Notes: generated from the letters alone by a model not told the origin. A stretch of 64,000 nt of DNA from Denticeps clupeoides (GCF_900700375.1 NC_041721.1:6215489-6279488), one strand, 5' to 3'. Positions 32,564 through 44,771 are shown, counted from the stretch's first letter. Translations and numbers: made by a program.

Positions 32564-33487
32564 CAGTACAGGCCAAAAGTTTCGACACACCTTCTCATTT
32601 TATGTGTTTTCTTTATTTTCATGACCATTTACATTGGTAGATTCTTACTGAAGGCATCAAAACAAACGAAATGAGACAGAAGGATTCTGCAAATGAAATG
32701 AGACAAAAAATTCCCTCTTCACGGGGCCTCCAATCCCAATCGAATCTATTCTCCTTTATTGTCCCTGGCTGGTGGAATGACTTGCCCTCCTCCATTCGAC
32801 TAGCCGAGACTATCACCACCTTAAAGAAACATTTGAAAACTCACTTGTTTAAAAAGTATTTCAAACGAGTCTAACACGCACGCACACACACACACATACT
32901 CACAAAAGAAAAAATAATAATAATCGTCTAGCACTTAACAATTCCATAGCATTGACAAGCATAGCATTGACAAGTTAGGCCTTATCAGAGCTCATAGTTT
33001 TGTAACTCACAACCTATGGATGAGAATTGCTGGTGTCTTCTCCGTGTAAGTTGCTTTGGATAAAAACTTCTGCCAAGTAAAGTAAAGTAAAGTAAAACTA
33101 TGAATGAACACATGTGGAGTTATGTACTTAACAAAAAGTGGAGACCTGACCTCCACAGTCACCGGACATGAACCCAATCGAGATGGTTTGGGGTGAGCTG
33201 GACCTATCAAGTGCTAAACACCTCTGGGAACTCCTTCAAGACTGTTGGAAAACCATTTCAAGTGAAGACCTCTTGAAGCTCATCGAGAGAATGCCAAGAG
33301 TGTGCAAAGCAGTAATCAGAGCAAAGGGCGGCTATTTTGAAGAAACTAGAATATAGTACATAACTCCACATGTGTTCATTCATAGTTTTGATGCCTTCCG
33401 TGAGAATCTACCAAATGGTCATGGTCATGAAAATAAAGAAAACACAATGAATAAAGAAGGTGTGTCCAAACTTTTGGCCTGTACAGT
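32564..33487. mobile_element. Tc1/mariner-like transposon relic with an L2 insertion
   Basis: Terminal inverted repeats start CAGTACAGGCCAAAAGTTT and are followed by CACACCTTCT, with TA on both sides. The right half (33127-33350) still reads transposase fragments (DLTSTVTGHEPNRDGLGWAG-like order: tail-end DDE region, then KTISSEDLLKLIERMPR). The left half is interrupted by an L2 fragment at 32664-33093. No intact transposase remains. Confidence 0.8.
32664..33093 (+). repeat. L2-like LINE 3' fragment inside the Tc1-like element
   Basis: Inserted between CATCAAAAC and AAAACTATGAATG, giving target duplication AAAAC. It reads GWWNDLPSSIRLAETITTLK and KKHLKTHLFKKYF at its start and ends with TTGCTTTGGATAAAAAC and a GTAAA repeat tail. 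Confidence 0.8.
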
Positions 33488-34402
33488 ATATTAAAGGAGA
33501 ACAATACTTACTGAAATATCAGTAATAAACTTCAGGCAACTAGATTTGCCAGAATTACACTGTATATATTTTAAAGTGTATCACCAGTAACATATTGTAC
33601 TGTTGATATTACAGTCCTGTATTTGAAAGTATTTTCACCTGAAAAATAGAAATTCATGCTATTTATGATTGCTGGTGAATTAAACAATGATAATTAAGGA
33701 AGTTAAGGAAACTTTTGCATTTTTTGCACAATGCAGTGAACCCACTAATGTAACCAACCATTGCTGGAGAGCCATCAGTTGTGATGGAAATTAGAATACA
33801 TAAAGACAACCCTCTCTTACTTATAAATTCCAAGTGTGGAAAATATTGTCACCTTGTAACATCTTAGTAAAAATTATGTTTTGCTATCTGACTTTTCAGT
33901 TCTCATACTTTTCAGCTGCATATGGCTGTTTCAGCAGCAAGGAACTCGGGTCTTGTAGCGTTTGTGCATCGAATTTGAGGAAACAAAAAAATTATCCTTT
34001 TCCTACTCCGAATGAAAATGCGAGAAGCATATTGCAAGGTTTTGTACACAATATGAAAAACACCTTTTTCTACAGAAATATGAGAGATTACAATTGCAAT
34101 TTTTCTTGTTATAAAATTACATGATAAAATTAAATGTAACGTTGAATTACTCACCGCAAAATACCTAGTTATTCACGGAAGACAGGTTCAGAAAGAGTTA
34201 TTTAAAACCATACCGGAACTGGAATGGTCAGTCTAACTGTGGGGTAACCAGAAGAGTGCATCTCAGGAGCACATTCTTCCCTCATTTACCCTTGGACTTT
34301 AATATATAAATTAGCCATTAACAACCAAGGTGAGCAATTTGTGCAACAAGATAAACAAAAATTCACATGGTACAAAATGTACATTCTATTTTTTTTTTAT
34401 AG
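33488..34402. other. AT-rich intron-like DNA, no gene
   Basis: Contains no supported exon. Sequence at 33500-33640 resembles 31770-31920 (shared ATTTTAAAGTGTA and TACTGTTAATATTACA-like blocks), which suggests an internal duplication of this interval. Confidence 0.45.
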
Positions 34403-36965
34403 AAAATGAACTATATAAAATGTTTGGCATACACAGTATGGATACTGGGGTAAGTTAATTGTTTTCCTGTTAAATTTAAATTTCTTATGTAGAGAATGTC
34501 ATTTATTTCTGTTAATTTGAGCTGATCACTCAGCAGGCTTAATTTTACCTATATAAATCATGAAAATATACTTCTTCAAGCAGTTTTTTGGTAGCAAATT
34601 GTTATAAATGGACTATTGAAAATCCTCTTATATTTTCTAATAATACATAAAATGTTAAATTTGTTATTTATAGTTCTGTTAATGGGTAAACAAAGTAGCT
34701 TCCTGATTCAATTTCCATTTGTTGTTATCTTGTAGGTCACTGTGGCTTCTGTATGAACTTTATAGGTGCAGTATAAGGACAAAATCATGCCATTAACCAT
34801 ATGTAATTTATCGTCACACAATTTTATGCTGATTTCTATTTTTTATATTATATTTTCCCAACACAGTGAAAGGAGTAAAGTTCTCCTCCAACATGGTGTT
34901 GGTTTGTCTAAGACTTTGACTCACATTCCCACAAAGGTCTTGAGTCCAGAAGGGTAAGTAACTAGCATCCTAATCTATTCTCTTTTATTGCATATTCTTA
35001 TAAAGCTGGTTACATTAAGACTGGTTTGTTTTCAAAGTTTAAAAGCCATGAAGCTTCAGCTGATGCCACCTGGGTGAGCATATGCCAAATCACCAGTCAC
35101 CTCAATGGGAATAAATGGGAATGCATGCAGTTTTACAGTTTTTTTTCTTTCTTTCTGCAGGAGAGGAGATGTTCTGACAGTGACTTCCTGGTTGGCCCCT
35201 ATCGTATGGGAGGGGACATTTGACTCAGCTGTCATTGACGGAATATACAAGCCTCTGAATGTCACTATAGCAACCACAGTTTTTGCTGTCGGAAAGTAAG
35301 GATCTCTGCACAAGCATTTCATTTTTTTTTCACAGAACTGCTTCTTACATATTAATAGAGTTTGTAGGATAAACATTTTTCCCACAAAGAAATTAAAAAC
35401 GTTGAGTCTGTCATCTGATTCTCTACATGCTTCCTTGTGTAACACCCAATACTGCATGTGAACAATGAAGAGAAACGTACCAGCAGCAGCTCTGGAGACT
35501 TCGGTAAAAAAGTCGCTTTAGGCCGCGCTCATATGTGACCTATGGTGACCTATGTGACCTATGGTGTGGCAAAATGCCGCTGTTTCTAGCTTATCGCAAC
35601 TGTCATGGCTCGGGGTGTGAAAAGCAAAGACATACTCTGCAGCCACCTCAGTGCAATATTGGATTTTATTTTATCTTTATTTAGTTAGTTTTTTTTGTAT
35701 TAAACAGTTTTTAATTATTTTTTAAATATAACATTCAATTTAAGTTGCATTTTTGATACCTTGCATCGTTTTAATTCATAGAATTTTAATTCATAGAATT
35801 GTGAATCATATTGAATTGTTATAACCCTACCACTCAACCATAACATAATAAATATTAACTGGGTAATTAATAACATTGATTATGTGGTCACAATGACACC
35901 AGGCAGTATGTTGAAGCATAAAAAAAAATTTCTGCAACTTTAGCAACAAGTTGTGATTGCTTGCATGGCCATGAGATCTCCAAGACTGCAGTTCTTGTGT
36001 AATGTGATGCTATACTTTCTTATTTAGATGAAGATTACTACAACAGATGACAAATATAGGTTTAAATGGTAGGAGAGTAATGATTGCCAGCTATGCACAT
36101 ACATCATTAAAAAAAGCCTTACCTTACACTAGTAAACCAGCCTCACGTGTAGTGCATAGGACTGCGGTAAGTGCCAGTTCGAAAACAGTGCTCAGTAACA
36201 TCTTGATAAATGTAAGACAGAAAGTTATATTTAATGAATGAAGTGGTTTAAGGACATGTTTTGTATGTGTTTTGCAGATACATTACATACCTGAAAGACT
36301 TTTTGGAGAGCGCAGAGAAGCATTACATGGTGGGATACAACATCAATTATTACATCTTTACTGACCAACCAGAAAACATTCCAGCTGTAACTCTGGCTGC
36401 TGGGAGATCCCTCTGGTCTCTCCGAGTGCCTGCATTCAACCGCTGGCAAGAAATTTCCCTTCAAAGGATGAGTTTTATACGAAAGGCCATTGAAGAGCAG
36501 ATTCGCAAAGAGGCCAGCTTCATATTCTGCCTGGATGTGGACATGAGGTTCGATAACCACTGGGGTGCAGAGGCGTTAGGAAACCTGGTAGCGGTTATTC
36601 ATCCCTGGTTCTACCAAGCAAGTCGTGACAGTTTTCCATACGAGCGCAGACCTGAGTCTCTTGCCTATGTTCATGCAGATGAGGGGGACTTTTATTATGG
36701 AGGAGCAGTGTTTGGTGGTCTTATTGATGAGGTGTATAAATTGACTGGAACATGCGAGGAGCACCTTGTCATTGACAAAGGGAAAGACATTGAAGCAGTG
36801 TGGCAGGAGGAGAGCCACCTCAACTGGTACTTCATTTACAACAAACCCACCAAGCTGCTCTCCATGGAGTACTTATGGTCAGACGAAAAAGTAAAAATCA
36901 CTGAGCTCAAAGTTGTTCGTCTCTCCACTATTAAAAAAAATTTAGCAGCAGTACGTCCCAATTAG
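34403..36965 (+). CDS. Family 6 glycosyltransferase, GBGT1/ABO-like (N-terminal exon not found)
   Basis: Supported exons are 34403-34449, 34867-34953, 35161-35295 and 36278-36965, all GT-AG with matching phases and together 318 codons plus stop (GBGT1 is 347 aa). Family 6 enzymes are Golgi type II membrane proteins that add Gal or GalNAc in alpha-1,3 linkage. Signatures: DVLTVTSWLAPIVWEGTF, TTVFAVGKY, FLESAEKHYMVGY, YYIFTDQPENIP, metal-binding DVD in CLDVDM (36534-36542), FPYERRPES, DEGDFYY followed by GGA at 36699-36707 then VFGG, and EESHLNWYFIYNKPTKLLS. The GGA triad is that of Forssman synthase (GBGT1, UDP-GalNAc donor) rather than HAA of GGTA1 or LGG/MGA of ABO, so a GalNAc-transferase is inferred. 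The membrane anchor and first exon(s) are missing; 31707-31743 is a tentative extra exon. Polyadenylation signal AATAAA at 37048-37053. No break in the catalytic exons. Confidence 0.9.
35296..36277. other. Intron before the glycosyltransferase catalytic exon
   Basis: AT-rich; short open frames only. Contains a small tandem repeat of TGTGACCTATGG near 35537-35570 and a duplicated TTTTAATTCATAGAATT at about 35769-35800. Confidence 0.5.
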
Positions 36966-37385
36966 ACATGTATTATAATATGATTTGCATGCTTCCTTTA
37001 ATTTTCCTTGGTATATTGCTTAGCAGAAGTTCATTGGAGTGACAATTAATAAAGCAGCAATAGTCCCACATGAAATCTATACTGTGAAATAATGTCAAGT
37101 GTATTTTTATTGATTTATAGAGTATAACATACACAAGAGACTTATATACAGAGATAACAAAAATAAAGCAATAGAAACATCCACACTCTGAAATACCTCA
37201 AAACATCTGGCTAATTTGTTTAAGTCTTTGAAAAATTAGCATTTTTGAAGGACAGATGGTTGAAATTTACTGAATAATAAATTACTGAAATTTTATCTTT
37301 TAAAGTAGTGTGATGCCTAAGAATAGTACTTTGGTGTAATCTAGTGATGATATGTGGTCAGAGCGCATCTGAAAACTGACTTGCA
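36966..37385. other. Glycosyltransferase 3' UTR and spacer
   Basis: AATAAA at 37048-37053, then AT-rich DNA with no gene up to the left end of a Tc1-like element. Confidence 0.5.
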
Positions 37386-37513
37386 AAACTAGCAAAAATG
37401 TTTGCTCCCTCTCAGATTTTTTACTTTTTTCCATGTTTATAACATATGAATGTTTCAGATAAAAAAAAAAATAAATATATGTCAAAGACACAAGCAAACA
37501 CCAAATGTGTTTT

Positions 37514-40500
37514 TGTCACGACTACGGACTTACGGGGGAAGGAAGCGCAGAGGTTTGACATACTGGGAAGGGGTTTTATTATAACAAACAATAACGAAAT
37601 ACAAAGAAACAATGGCGCGGTGGCCGAAAACAGGTTAACGTAAATAAAGAACTGAAACAAACCCGTAGGCGTGTGGCGATTGCCAGAACTCAAAACACAT
37701 AAAACTAAACCAGGTCAAGTTCGTGCAGAGAGTTCACGAAAATGCCAGAGACCCAGAAGGGGCGGAAACTTCCGGCATTTATGGGGCGTCAGGATTTGAG
37801 TCAGGTGTGGAGCCCAGCTGCAGGTAATCCTGACAGAGCCCCCCCTCCAAGGGCTACGTCCTCGGAGCCCCAACAGTACCATCAGTGGAGGCGGCGGGGC
37901 GGACGGCGGCAAACCACAGGGCTCCTGCCCTGCTGTATCCTCCCCTTGGAGGACCCGGTCCCTCGGGCTGGCTCCCCGGCGTGGTCAGGCGTGGCGGCCC
38001 CGGTCCCCTCGGGCTGGCTCCCCGGCGTGGTCAGGCGTGGCGGCCCCGGTCCCCTCGGGCTGGCTCCCCGGCGTGGTCAGGCGTGGCGGCCCCGGTCCCT
38101 CGGGCTGGCTCCCCGGCGTGGTCAGGCGTGGCGGCCCCGGTCCCTCGGCCTGGCTCCCCGGCGTGGTCCCGCTTGGCGGCCCCGGACCCTCGGCCTGGCT
38201 CCCCGGCGTGGTCCCGCATGGCGGCCCTGGACCCTCGGCCTGGCTCCCCGGCGTGGTCCCGCATGGCGGCCCCGGACCCTCGTACCTGCACACAATAATC
38301 AGGGCCGATCCATCTGGGTACATGTGGGCCCTGTCTCCACATGTCCCCTCTGACACGTCTTGTGTCACCCCCTGCACCGCGCAGGGACATTTGTCCCAGA
38401 GCCTCCGGCGACTGTTCCAGGCACCCCAGGCTGGTGCCTTCTGGGACTATGCAGCCCCTCTCGCTGCACGGCCCTGGTGCCAAGGGGGGGGCATTGCCAG
38501 ACCATCCGGCTAGCCCCTTCTGCGTCCGTTGGGACAAGCAGGCCCTCTTCCTGCCTGTCCCAGCTGGGTCCTCATGCCTACCTGGGGGCTCTATGGCGCT
38601 CCACCCCTCTGGAGGCAGACGCAGGCCCATGCCTGGCCCGCCCTCCTCACTGGCTACCGGAGGACCCAGCTCAATCACTTCCCCACCTACCCTCCCCTCA
38701 GGAGGAGTCCCCAACCCGAACTGCACCCCCCCAAAAAATTCTTTGGGGGAGCACCCCCCCCGGCTGGACTTAGGGGTACCTTGGGGCTTGTCCACCTCGC
38801 CTTGGACCAGCACATTCGGGTCAGGAACCTCCTCCCTGGGGTTCGGCTCCGCGGCTGGGTCGCCATCTGGTGGACACAAAGAGGGGAAGTGGGGGCGACA
38901 TACGGACACATATGCCACACAGACACACACAGACAGAAGAGAGGGTCGTCTGGCTCCCTCTCTGGGCTCTCCGGGACCTCCTCAGGGGGGCACAGCCAGG
39001 ATCTCGGGAGGTGCGACCTTCTCGTCGCCCACCAGTGCTGGGTCTTCTTCCCCCGGATCCTGACTGGCGCTGGATGTGGTGGAGGGGCAGAGTTCGATCC
39101 CTGGCTCAGGCTCTAGCCGATCAAACTCCGCCCTCAGTCTCTGCTGGAAGTCCCGAGACCTCCTGTCTGTCTCTCCCTGCTGCCAGAGGGCTGCGCTCCA
39201 GCCCCATGCTGACCCAAGCAGACACACGAGGATGGTGGTGGTCTTATCAGTGTCTGCTGCCCCACTGAAGGGTCCCGGGACAATTGGGCTGTCCCACACG
39301 GGGCTGGGCACGTCGCTGGAGATGGTGGTAGGTGTGTGGTGTGGAGGGGGGTGGACGTCTTCTTCAGCAGGTGTGGGCGCTGGTGCTGCGCTGCCATTTC
39401 GCTGGGGAACGTCCGGGCAGAGGGAAGGCGGGTCGGCGACTGGAGCAGGAATGGAGGATTCCCTGCGAGGCAGTCCCGGCAGCGCAGTTGCTGGCTGGCG
39501 ACCTCCCGTCGCCCTCTTCCACCAGCTTTCCTCACACTGCTGGGAGGGACGTGGGTCTCCACGGACCTCGTGACTATCCTGGATGGGCGCGATGGGCGGA
39601 GCCATCCCGGCACCGACTGCCCAAACGGCGTCATCCTGGTCGTCGTCCGTGTCCACCTCGTACCCCCGGAAGTCACATGGGTCATCACGGATGCCGCGAT
39701 GATCTCGGACGCGCACGCTGGGCGGAGCCATCCCGGCAACGACCGCCCACCGAAAATCCACGTCATCATCGCTTTCGTCATCCGTGTCCTCCCACCGGTG
39801 ACTCAGAGGGTCGTCCACCCTGCGGACATCCTGGACCCATGGCGCGATAAGCTCCCATGGGCAGTACTCTGGCCATTCGGGCTGGAGGCTGCCCACCTCC
39901 TCGCTGGAGGAACGCCGCCGTCGTTGCCGCTTCTCACCCCCCTGGAAGTGACGTGGGTCCCCACGGACATTGCGACGATCGCAGACTGGCGCGATGGGCG
40001 GAGCCCAACTCTCGTCTCCCGTGCTCTCGTCGTCGTCCGTGTCGTCCCAGTCCACGGGGAGCCTTGCCAGCAGAGCGCAGAGTTCTTGGCTCGACATGGC
40101 GAAGATCGTGGGGGTCGCATCTTCTGCGCTCGCTGCCCACGTCACTTCCTCGCTGCTGCCGACGCCAACGTCCTCGCTCCGCCCACTCACCCGCCGACGT
40201 TGTCGCTTCCGGGTTTCGCGGAGTTTCCCGGGGGTGACGTCATCACGCGGCGCCGCGTACCACGGCTTCTCGGGGAGAAAGCGCTCCACCAGAACGGGCG
40301 GCGCGTCTCTCCCCTGGCGTCCGCGTTCGCCGCGCCGGGCTGCGTCCTTCGCGGCGTTTCTTCTCCTCTGCTTTTTACCTCTGCGCTTTTGGGGTCTTTG
40401 GCATTCTGTCACGACTACGGACTTACGGGGGAAGGAAGCGCAGAGGTTTGACATACTGGGAAGGGGTTTTATTATAACAAACAATAACGAAATACAAAGA

Positions 40501-40728
40501 AACAATGGCGCGGTGGCTGAAAACAGGTTAACGTAAATAAAGAACTGAAACAAACCCGTAGGCGTGTGGCGATTGCCAGAACTCAAAACACATAAAACTA
40601 AACCAGGTCAAGTTCGTGCAGAGAGTTCACGAAAATGCCAGAGACCCAGAAGGGGCGGAAACTTCCGGCATTTATGGGGCGTCAGGATTTGAGTCAGGTG
40701 TGGAGCCCAGCTGCAGGCAATCCTGACA
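37514..40728 (-). mobile_element. Young non-autonomous LTR retrotransposon with an unusual ORF
   Basis: Two 322-bp LTRs (37514-37835 and 40407-40728) differ at only two positions and start/end TGTCA...TGACA. Both outer sides carry the same 5 bp (GTTTT), a perfect target duplication. A G-run polypurine tract next to the left LTR gives minus orientation. The ends look whole, and LTR identity implies a recent insertion. The 2.57-kb GC-rich interior shows no reverse transcriptase, integrase, protease or zinc-knuckle gag, so movement would need an autonomous relative. It holds a minus-strand frame of 534 codons (40586-38982) starting inside the LTR: a basic Arg/Lys-rich N-terminal part, three imperfect repeats of an Asp/Glu-rich block followed by a MAPPIAP-like and VRGDP-like motif, then a Pro-rich part and a hydrophobic segment. 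A second frame (38930-38031) is Gly/Pro-rich and covers the minisatellite. Confidence 0.88.
37957..38284. repeat. GC-rich 45-bp minisatellite inside the LTR element
   Basis: About seven head-to-tail copies of a 45-46-bp unit (contains GGCTGGCTCCCCGGCGTGGT). Early units differ by one base in length, later ones are 45 bp and so keep a 15-residue protein period on either strand. Confidence 0.9.
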
Positions 40729-41514
40729 GTTTTTAAGTAAATCATTTTTATTGATTTATCACAGGCTCATCTCAAGTTTGCCAGGAAACATCTTGATGAT
40801 CCCCAAGACTTTTGGGGAAATGCTCTGTGGACTGACAAGACAAAAATTGAACTTTTTGGATGGTGTTTTCCCATCTGATGTATAAGTAAAATTTGGTGTT
40901 GGTAGTGTGATGATCTGGGGTTGTTTTGCTGCTTCGGGACCTGGAAGATTTGTTGTGATAAATGCATAAATGCACCATAAATTCTGCTGTCTAAGAAAAA
41001 CTCCAGAAGGGAATATCAGGCCATCTGTTGGTGACATCAAGCTGAAACGAACTTGAGTTCTGCAGCAGGACAATGATCCAAAACACACCAGCAAGTCCAC
41101 CTCTGATGGGCCGAAGAAAAACAGAAAGATGACTTTGGAGTAGCCAAGTCAAAGTTCTGACCTGAATCCGATTGAGATGCTGTCGCATTACCTTAAAAAG
41201 GCTGAACTACTACATTCAGCAGAGATGAGTGGGGCAAAATTCCTCTACAGCTCTGTAAAAGTTACTGCAAATGCTTGATTGCTGTTGTTGCTAATAAGGG
41301 TGGCCCAACCAGTTATTAGTTTTAGGGGGCAATCACTTTTTCACACAGGGCCATGTAATGATTTAATAATAAAATCCTTGATTTAACCACACTTTGTGTT
41401 TACTTGTGTTGTCTTTGACTAATGTTTACATTTATTTGATGATCTGAAACATTTAAATGTGACTAACATGGAAAAAAGTAAGAAAGAAGGGGAAAACACT
41501 TTTTTCACCACTGT

Positions 41515-43499
41515 AACTCGATGTGGCTGTGTAGTCTTTTTTAACAGTGCAACCTGTGGAGTACCTTAATGGGGTAACTTAATAAAGTCCACAGACTTAA
41601 ACAGATTTGTGAACAATATTTGAGAGTATTGGGTCTTTTGAGTATGTCGCTGTTTCAGATTTTTGAGTTCAGCTCATGAAAAAGGTTTTTTTTTTGTTGA
41701 GGGTTCTGTGTTCTGATTTGGTGTTGACTCTGTGTGTGTTCCAGATTTCCAGATTATGTATGCCCATGTTGTTGTGTATAACTCCATCCTGGTTGTGTTT
41801 GTCACTGTCGGGGTCATTGCACCTTTTACTATGTTCTGTGTACTCTGTGTCCTGTCTCTGAATAAATCCCCTGTCTTCGTAAGCCATGTGATTGCAACCT
41901 CTGCACGTAGATAAAGTAAAGTGAAGTGATTGTCACATGTGATACAGATATTATAAGAGCAGCACTGATGAACATGATGATCAGCACTGATGAGCAGCAC
42001 TGATGACATGATGATCACCCACCTAATACTTAATAGGTCCTCATATCACTGTGAAAGTGATATGAGCTAACAATATGCAAGAGTGAGAGAGAGAATCCTA
42101 TATGATATCTATGTTGTGAAATATTGTCACTACGTATAGCATGGGTATGTGAACGACAGCTAATATGTATTTGGCTTCTGGATTCAGGTAACTGGTTCTG
42201 TGATTTTTAAAGAGACTCACCATAGTGCTAATATTGTGATATATTGCTTATTTGTCTCGGGCTTTTCCTCTCCTTTTAATGTTTTCCTTTGCTTTGATAG
42301 CCATTTGCCACTGCATTAAAACAAGAAAAAAGTTTCCATCATTATTGCACACAAGCAATAGTGATGGAAACTTTTATGTATAATGATCTAATAATGATTA
42401 TGCTGAGAACTCCAAAGCTGATTTTTAATGCTCACTGTTCAGTATTTAGACATATAATTTTTTTAGACAAATAATCAGGTCTCAGTTGTTTGCCATGCAT
42501 CTCTTGGAACAGCACCTCAATCAGCCAATTTTAACCATTGATAAAAGCTTCAGGAACACTCACCAAACACTTGCTAAGGACCCCAAACTGTCCACTGCCC
42601 TGCCACAAAATGCCACCCCTAAGGCAAAGGCCTTAGATAGGTTCATTATTGTAGTGATTAATATTAATATATTTCATTTTTTAAACAACTATGTCAGAAG
42701 CCACACCCAAAGTATTGGTTTGCATCAAACAAAACATCAATGGCAATCAATGAAATGACTAAATCTGGGTTAAATGCTTATATGGAACAATGGAAAAGGT
42801 CTTGTGCTTTGATGAGTCCAGTTTGATGTGGTATTCAATTTTGCCTCTTTGACTGATTTTTTTCCTGAATTAGACAACATTGCTCAATGTCTGATGCGAG
42901 CTCTTACCTGTTTAACCATCATTCAAACTTTACAACCTGGGCCCACTATTAATGAAGTATTAATAATGAGAAGCAGCTGAAATGTTTATTTACTGCACTG
43001 CACAGAGAGAGAATCCTATATGATATCCATGTTGTGAAATATTGTCACTACATATAACATGGGTATGTTCACACTCTCTGGTACAGTGTGAAGTTGTACT
43101 TATGCTGGACTAAAACATTAAACAGACTTATCACAGGCAAATAAAACACGTGGACTTTAGTTTCATTCTGAATCTGCTTCACTGAAAGAGGATTTTCTAC
43201 AGCAGCTTGATTTGACTCTGTAACTGTGGTCAACTTACACCAGCCACAGATACAAAGATTGAAAACATTACATTTTATTTATTTATTTCATTTAGGTTAA
43301 AAGAAATAATGCACAGATTTTTTGAAATATGGATAAAAATCAGCATAGCCTCAATAAACCTCTAATAACATAATAAATGCGTAAGGCATTCAGAATGCAG
43401 AATGTCTGGATGCGTAAGGCATTCAGACATAGACAGTCATTTTTATTGAACAAAACATTTTTCTCAAAACCAAAAACATAAATTAACCATAAATATCTA
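41515..43499. other. AT-rich spacer with repeat debris, no gene
   Basis: A 65-bp near-identical direct repeat occurs at 42086-42150 and 43004-43068 (AATCCTATATGATAT, TTGTGAAATATTGTCACTAC). Around 42480-42830 short stretches resemble a decayed Tc1-like transposase (CTTTGATGAGTCCAGTTT). Type B SINE tail-like sequence (AAAGTGAAGTGATTGTCACA) is at 41918-41940. No host exon was found. Confidence 0.5.
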
Positions 43500-44235
43500 T
43501 GTGATCCGGAGTTCGGACCGGAGTTTCATGTTCGTCTTGTGAAAATTGTTCCCTGATCGTGTTCACCTGGTGTATATTTCTATAATTGTATAAAGCTATC
43601 CTGTTCGTGTCTGTTCGCCGTCGGGTCATTGCATGTTGATGTTCCCTTGTCGTGTGAAGTCGTGCATATGCTTCATCCTTCATCGCCATGTCCAGCCCAC
43701 CGTGACAGAATGATCCGACCACATGTGGATGCAGCCGATCGACGCCCCGCTGAGATCCAGGGAGCCGTGGTTCGTCGGGAGGACATCTACCCCACAGTTC
43801 CATGTCCAAGGTTCCATGTATGGACGTCCCCCCCGACGCCGCCGTCTCGTCTGGATTCCAGCGACGTACATCCGGTAATCGCCAGTTCCCCGCCATGATC
43901 CATGTCATGTTTTTATCGGTTCCCCAAGCGTGACAGAATCTCGGTGGATCTGTCACGCTGTCCATGTTCCTCCGTGCGACCAGACCTCCATGGCCTACGA
44001 AAGCTTCCGTGGGGTCGATGAGACCGGTCGCGCAGTTCAGGTGCTCCCGGTGTTAACCGAGATGAGGAGGCCAGTGGCCGGTGGATCTGGCCGGCGGGGC
44101 GAGCCAGAGACTGACCGGAGGGACGGGTGCCTGCGGACTGTGGACAGGATGCCGGTCTCCCACGGACAAGCCGTGCTTTGGCCCGGGCCTGACGCCGCCG
44201 GTGCAGGACATTCGCCACTCGTCCTTAATTATTTT
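43500..44235 (+). mobile_element. Ty3/gypsy-like LTR element remnant
   Basis: 43500-43707 is LTR-like (its reverse complement shares several blocks with the LTR at 20068-20472) and ends CGTGACA. It is followed by GAATGATCCGACC and a short frame reading VDAADRRPAEIQ, typical of the start of a Ty3-like gag. A second CGTGACAGAAT lies at 43930. The rest (to about 44235) is GC-rich, standing out from AT-rich flanks. The element is clearly broken, with most of the interior gone. Old. Confidence 0.6.
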
Positions 44236-44771
44236 TTCTTTTACAATTTTAACTACTCTTACTTGGTACATGGCCAGTGCCTGAACAGTGTATATTATGA
44301 ATTAAATTCAATGAATTTAAATGACTCCTGTCTTCATCAGCTGCTGATTCTTAGATCTTTTCAAAGCCCCTGGGTGCTGAGGAAACATCTGCTAGAAATT
44401 CAGCTGTATTCTGGGAGCATCAGAACCATCCAACCCTGTCTATGCAAAGAGGATCTCTTCACATTCTGGTTTCACTTCACAAAAATGCCCTGATCATCAG
44501 CGTCTGTCTGTTCCATGTCCAAATAGATTGTAGGATCCTGTTCAAACACCAAGAATTACGTTTTTTATCCAAGAGGTTCTGAAGAACAGGCCCAATACAA
44601 GCAGCCAAAGCATCAGATCAGAATCAAAATATTTTCTTAATCTAAAAAATGTTATTGGTCCTTATAACTATAGGCTATTATAACAAACAGGCGGACTATC
44701 AGTGTCACGACTGGGGGGGTCATATATGTGTGTTTATATTTGTGTTTGCTTTTTTTTTTTGTTGGTTGCAA
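44236..44771. other. Spacer, no gene
   Basis: AT-rich DNA without exon or repeat assignment, between the LTR remnant and a Tc1-like element. Confidence 0.4.

Larger units (their letters stand above)
37386..41513. mobile_element. Tc1-like transposon relic split by an LTR element
   Basis: The right end (41400-41513) reads, as reverse complement, AAGTGTTTTCCCCTTCTTTC, TTTTTTCCATGTT, AAATGTTTCAGATCATC. The left end at 37396-37500 repeats TTTGCTCCCTCTCAG, TTTTTTCCATGTT, ATGTTTCAGAT. The remaining transposase region (40760-41300) keeps pieces of the order ending NEND-type and DESS-like blocks but is full of stops. The LTR element at 37514-40728 was inserted into it later. Confidence 0.75.

Noticed and set aside
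37957-38284. CRISPR-like array
   Set aside because: Units are directly contiguous with no unique spacers; it is a eukaryotic minisatellite.
37742-38353. Several long plus-strand frames at 37742-40536 as host genes
   Set aside because: They mirror the GC-rich minus-strand frames and the 45-bp minisatellite of the LTR element; no independent support.
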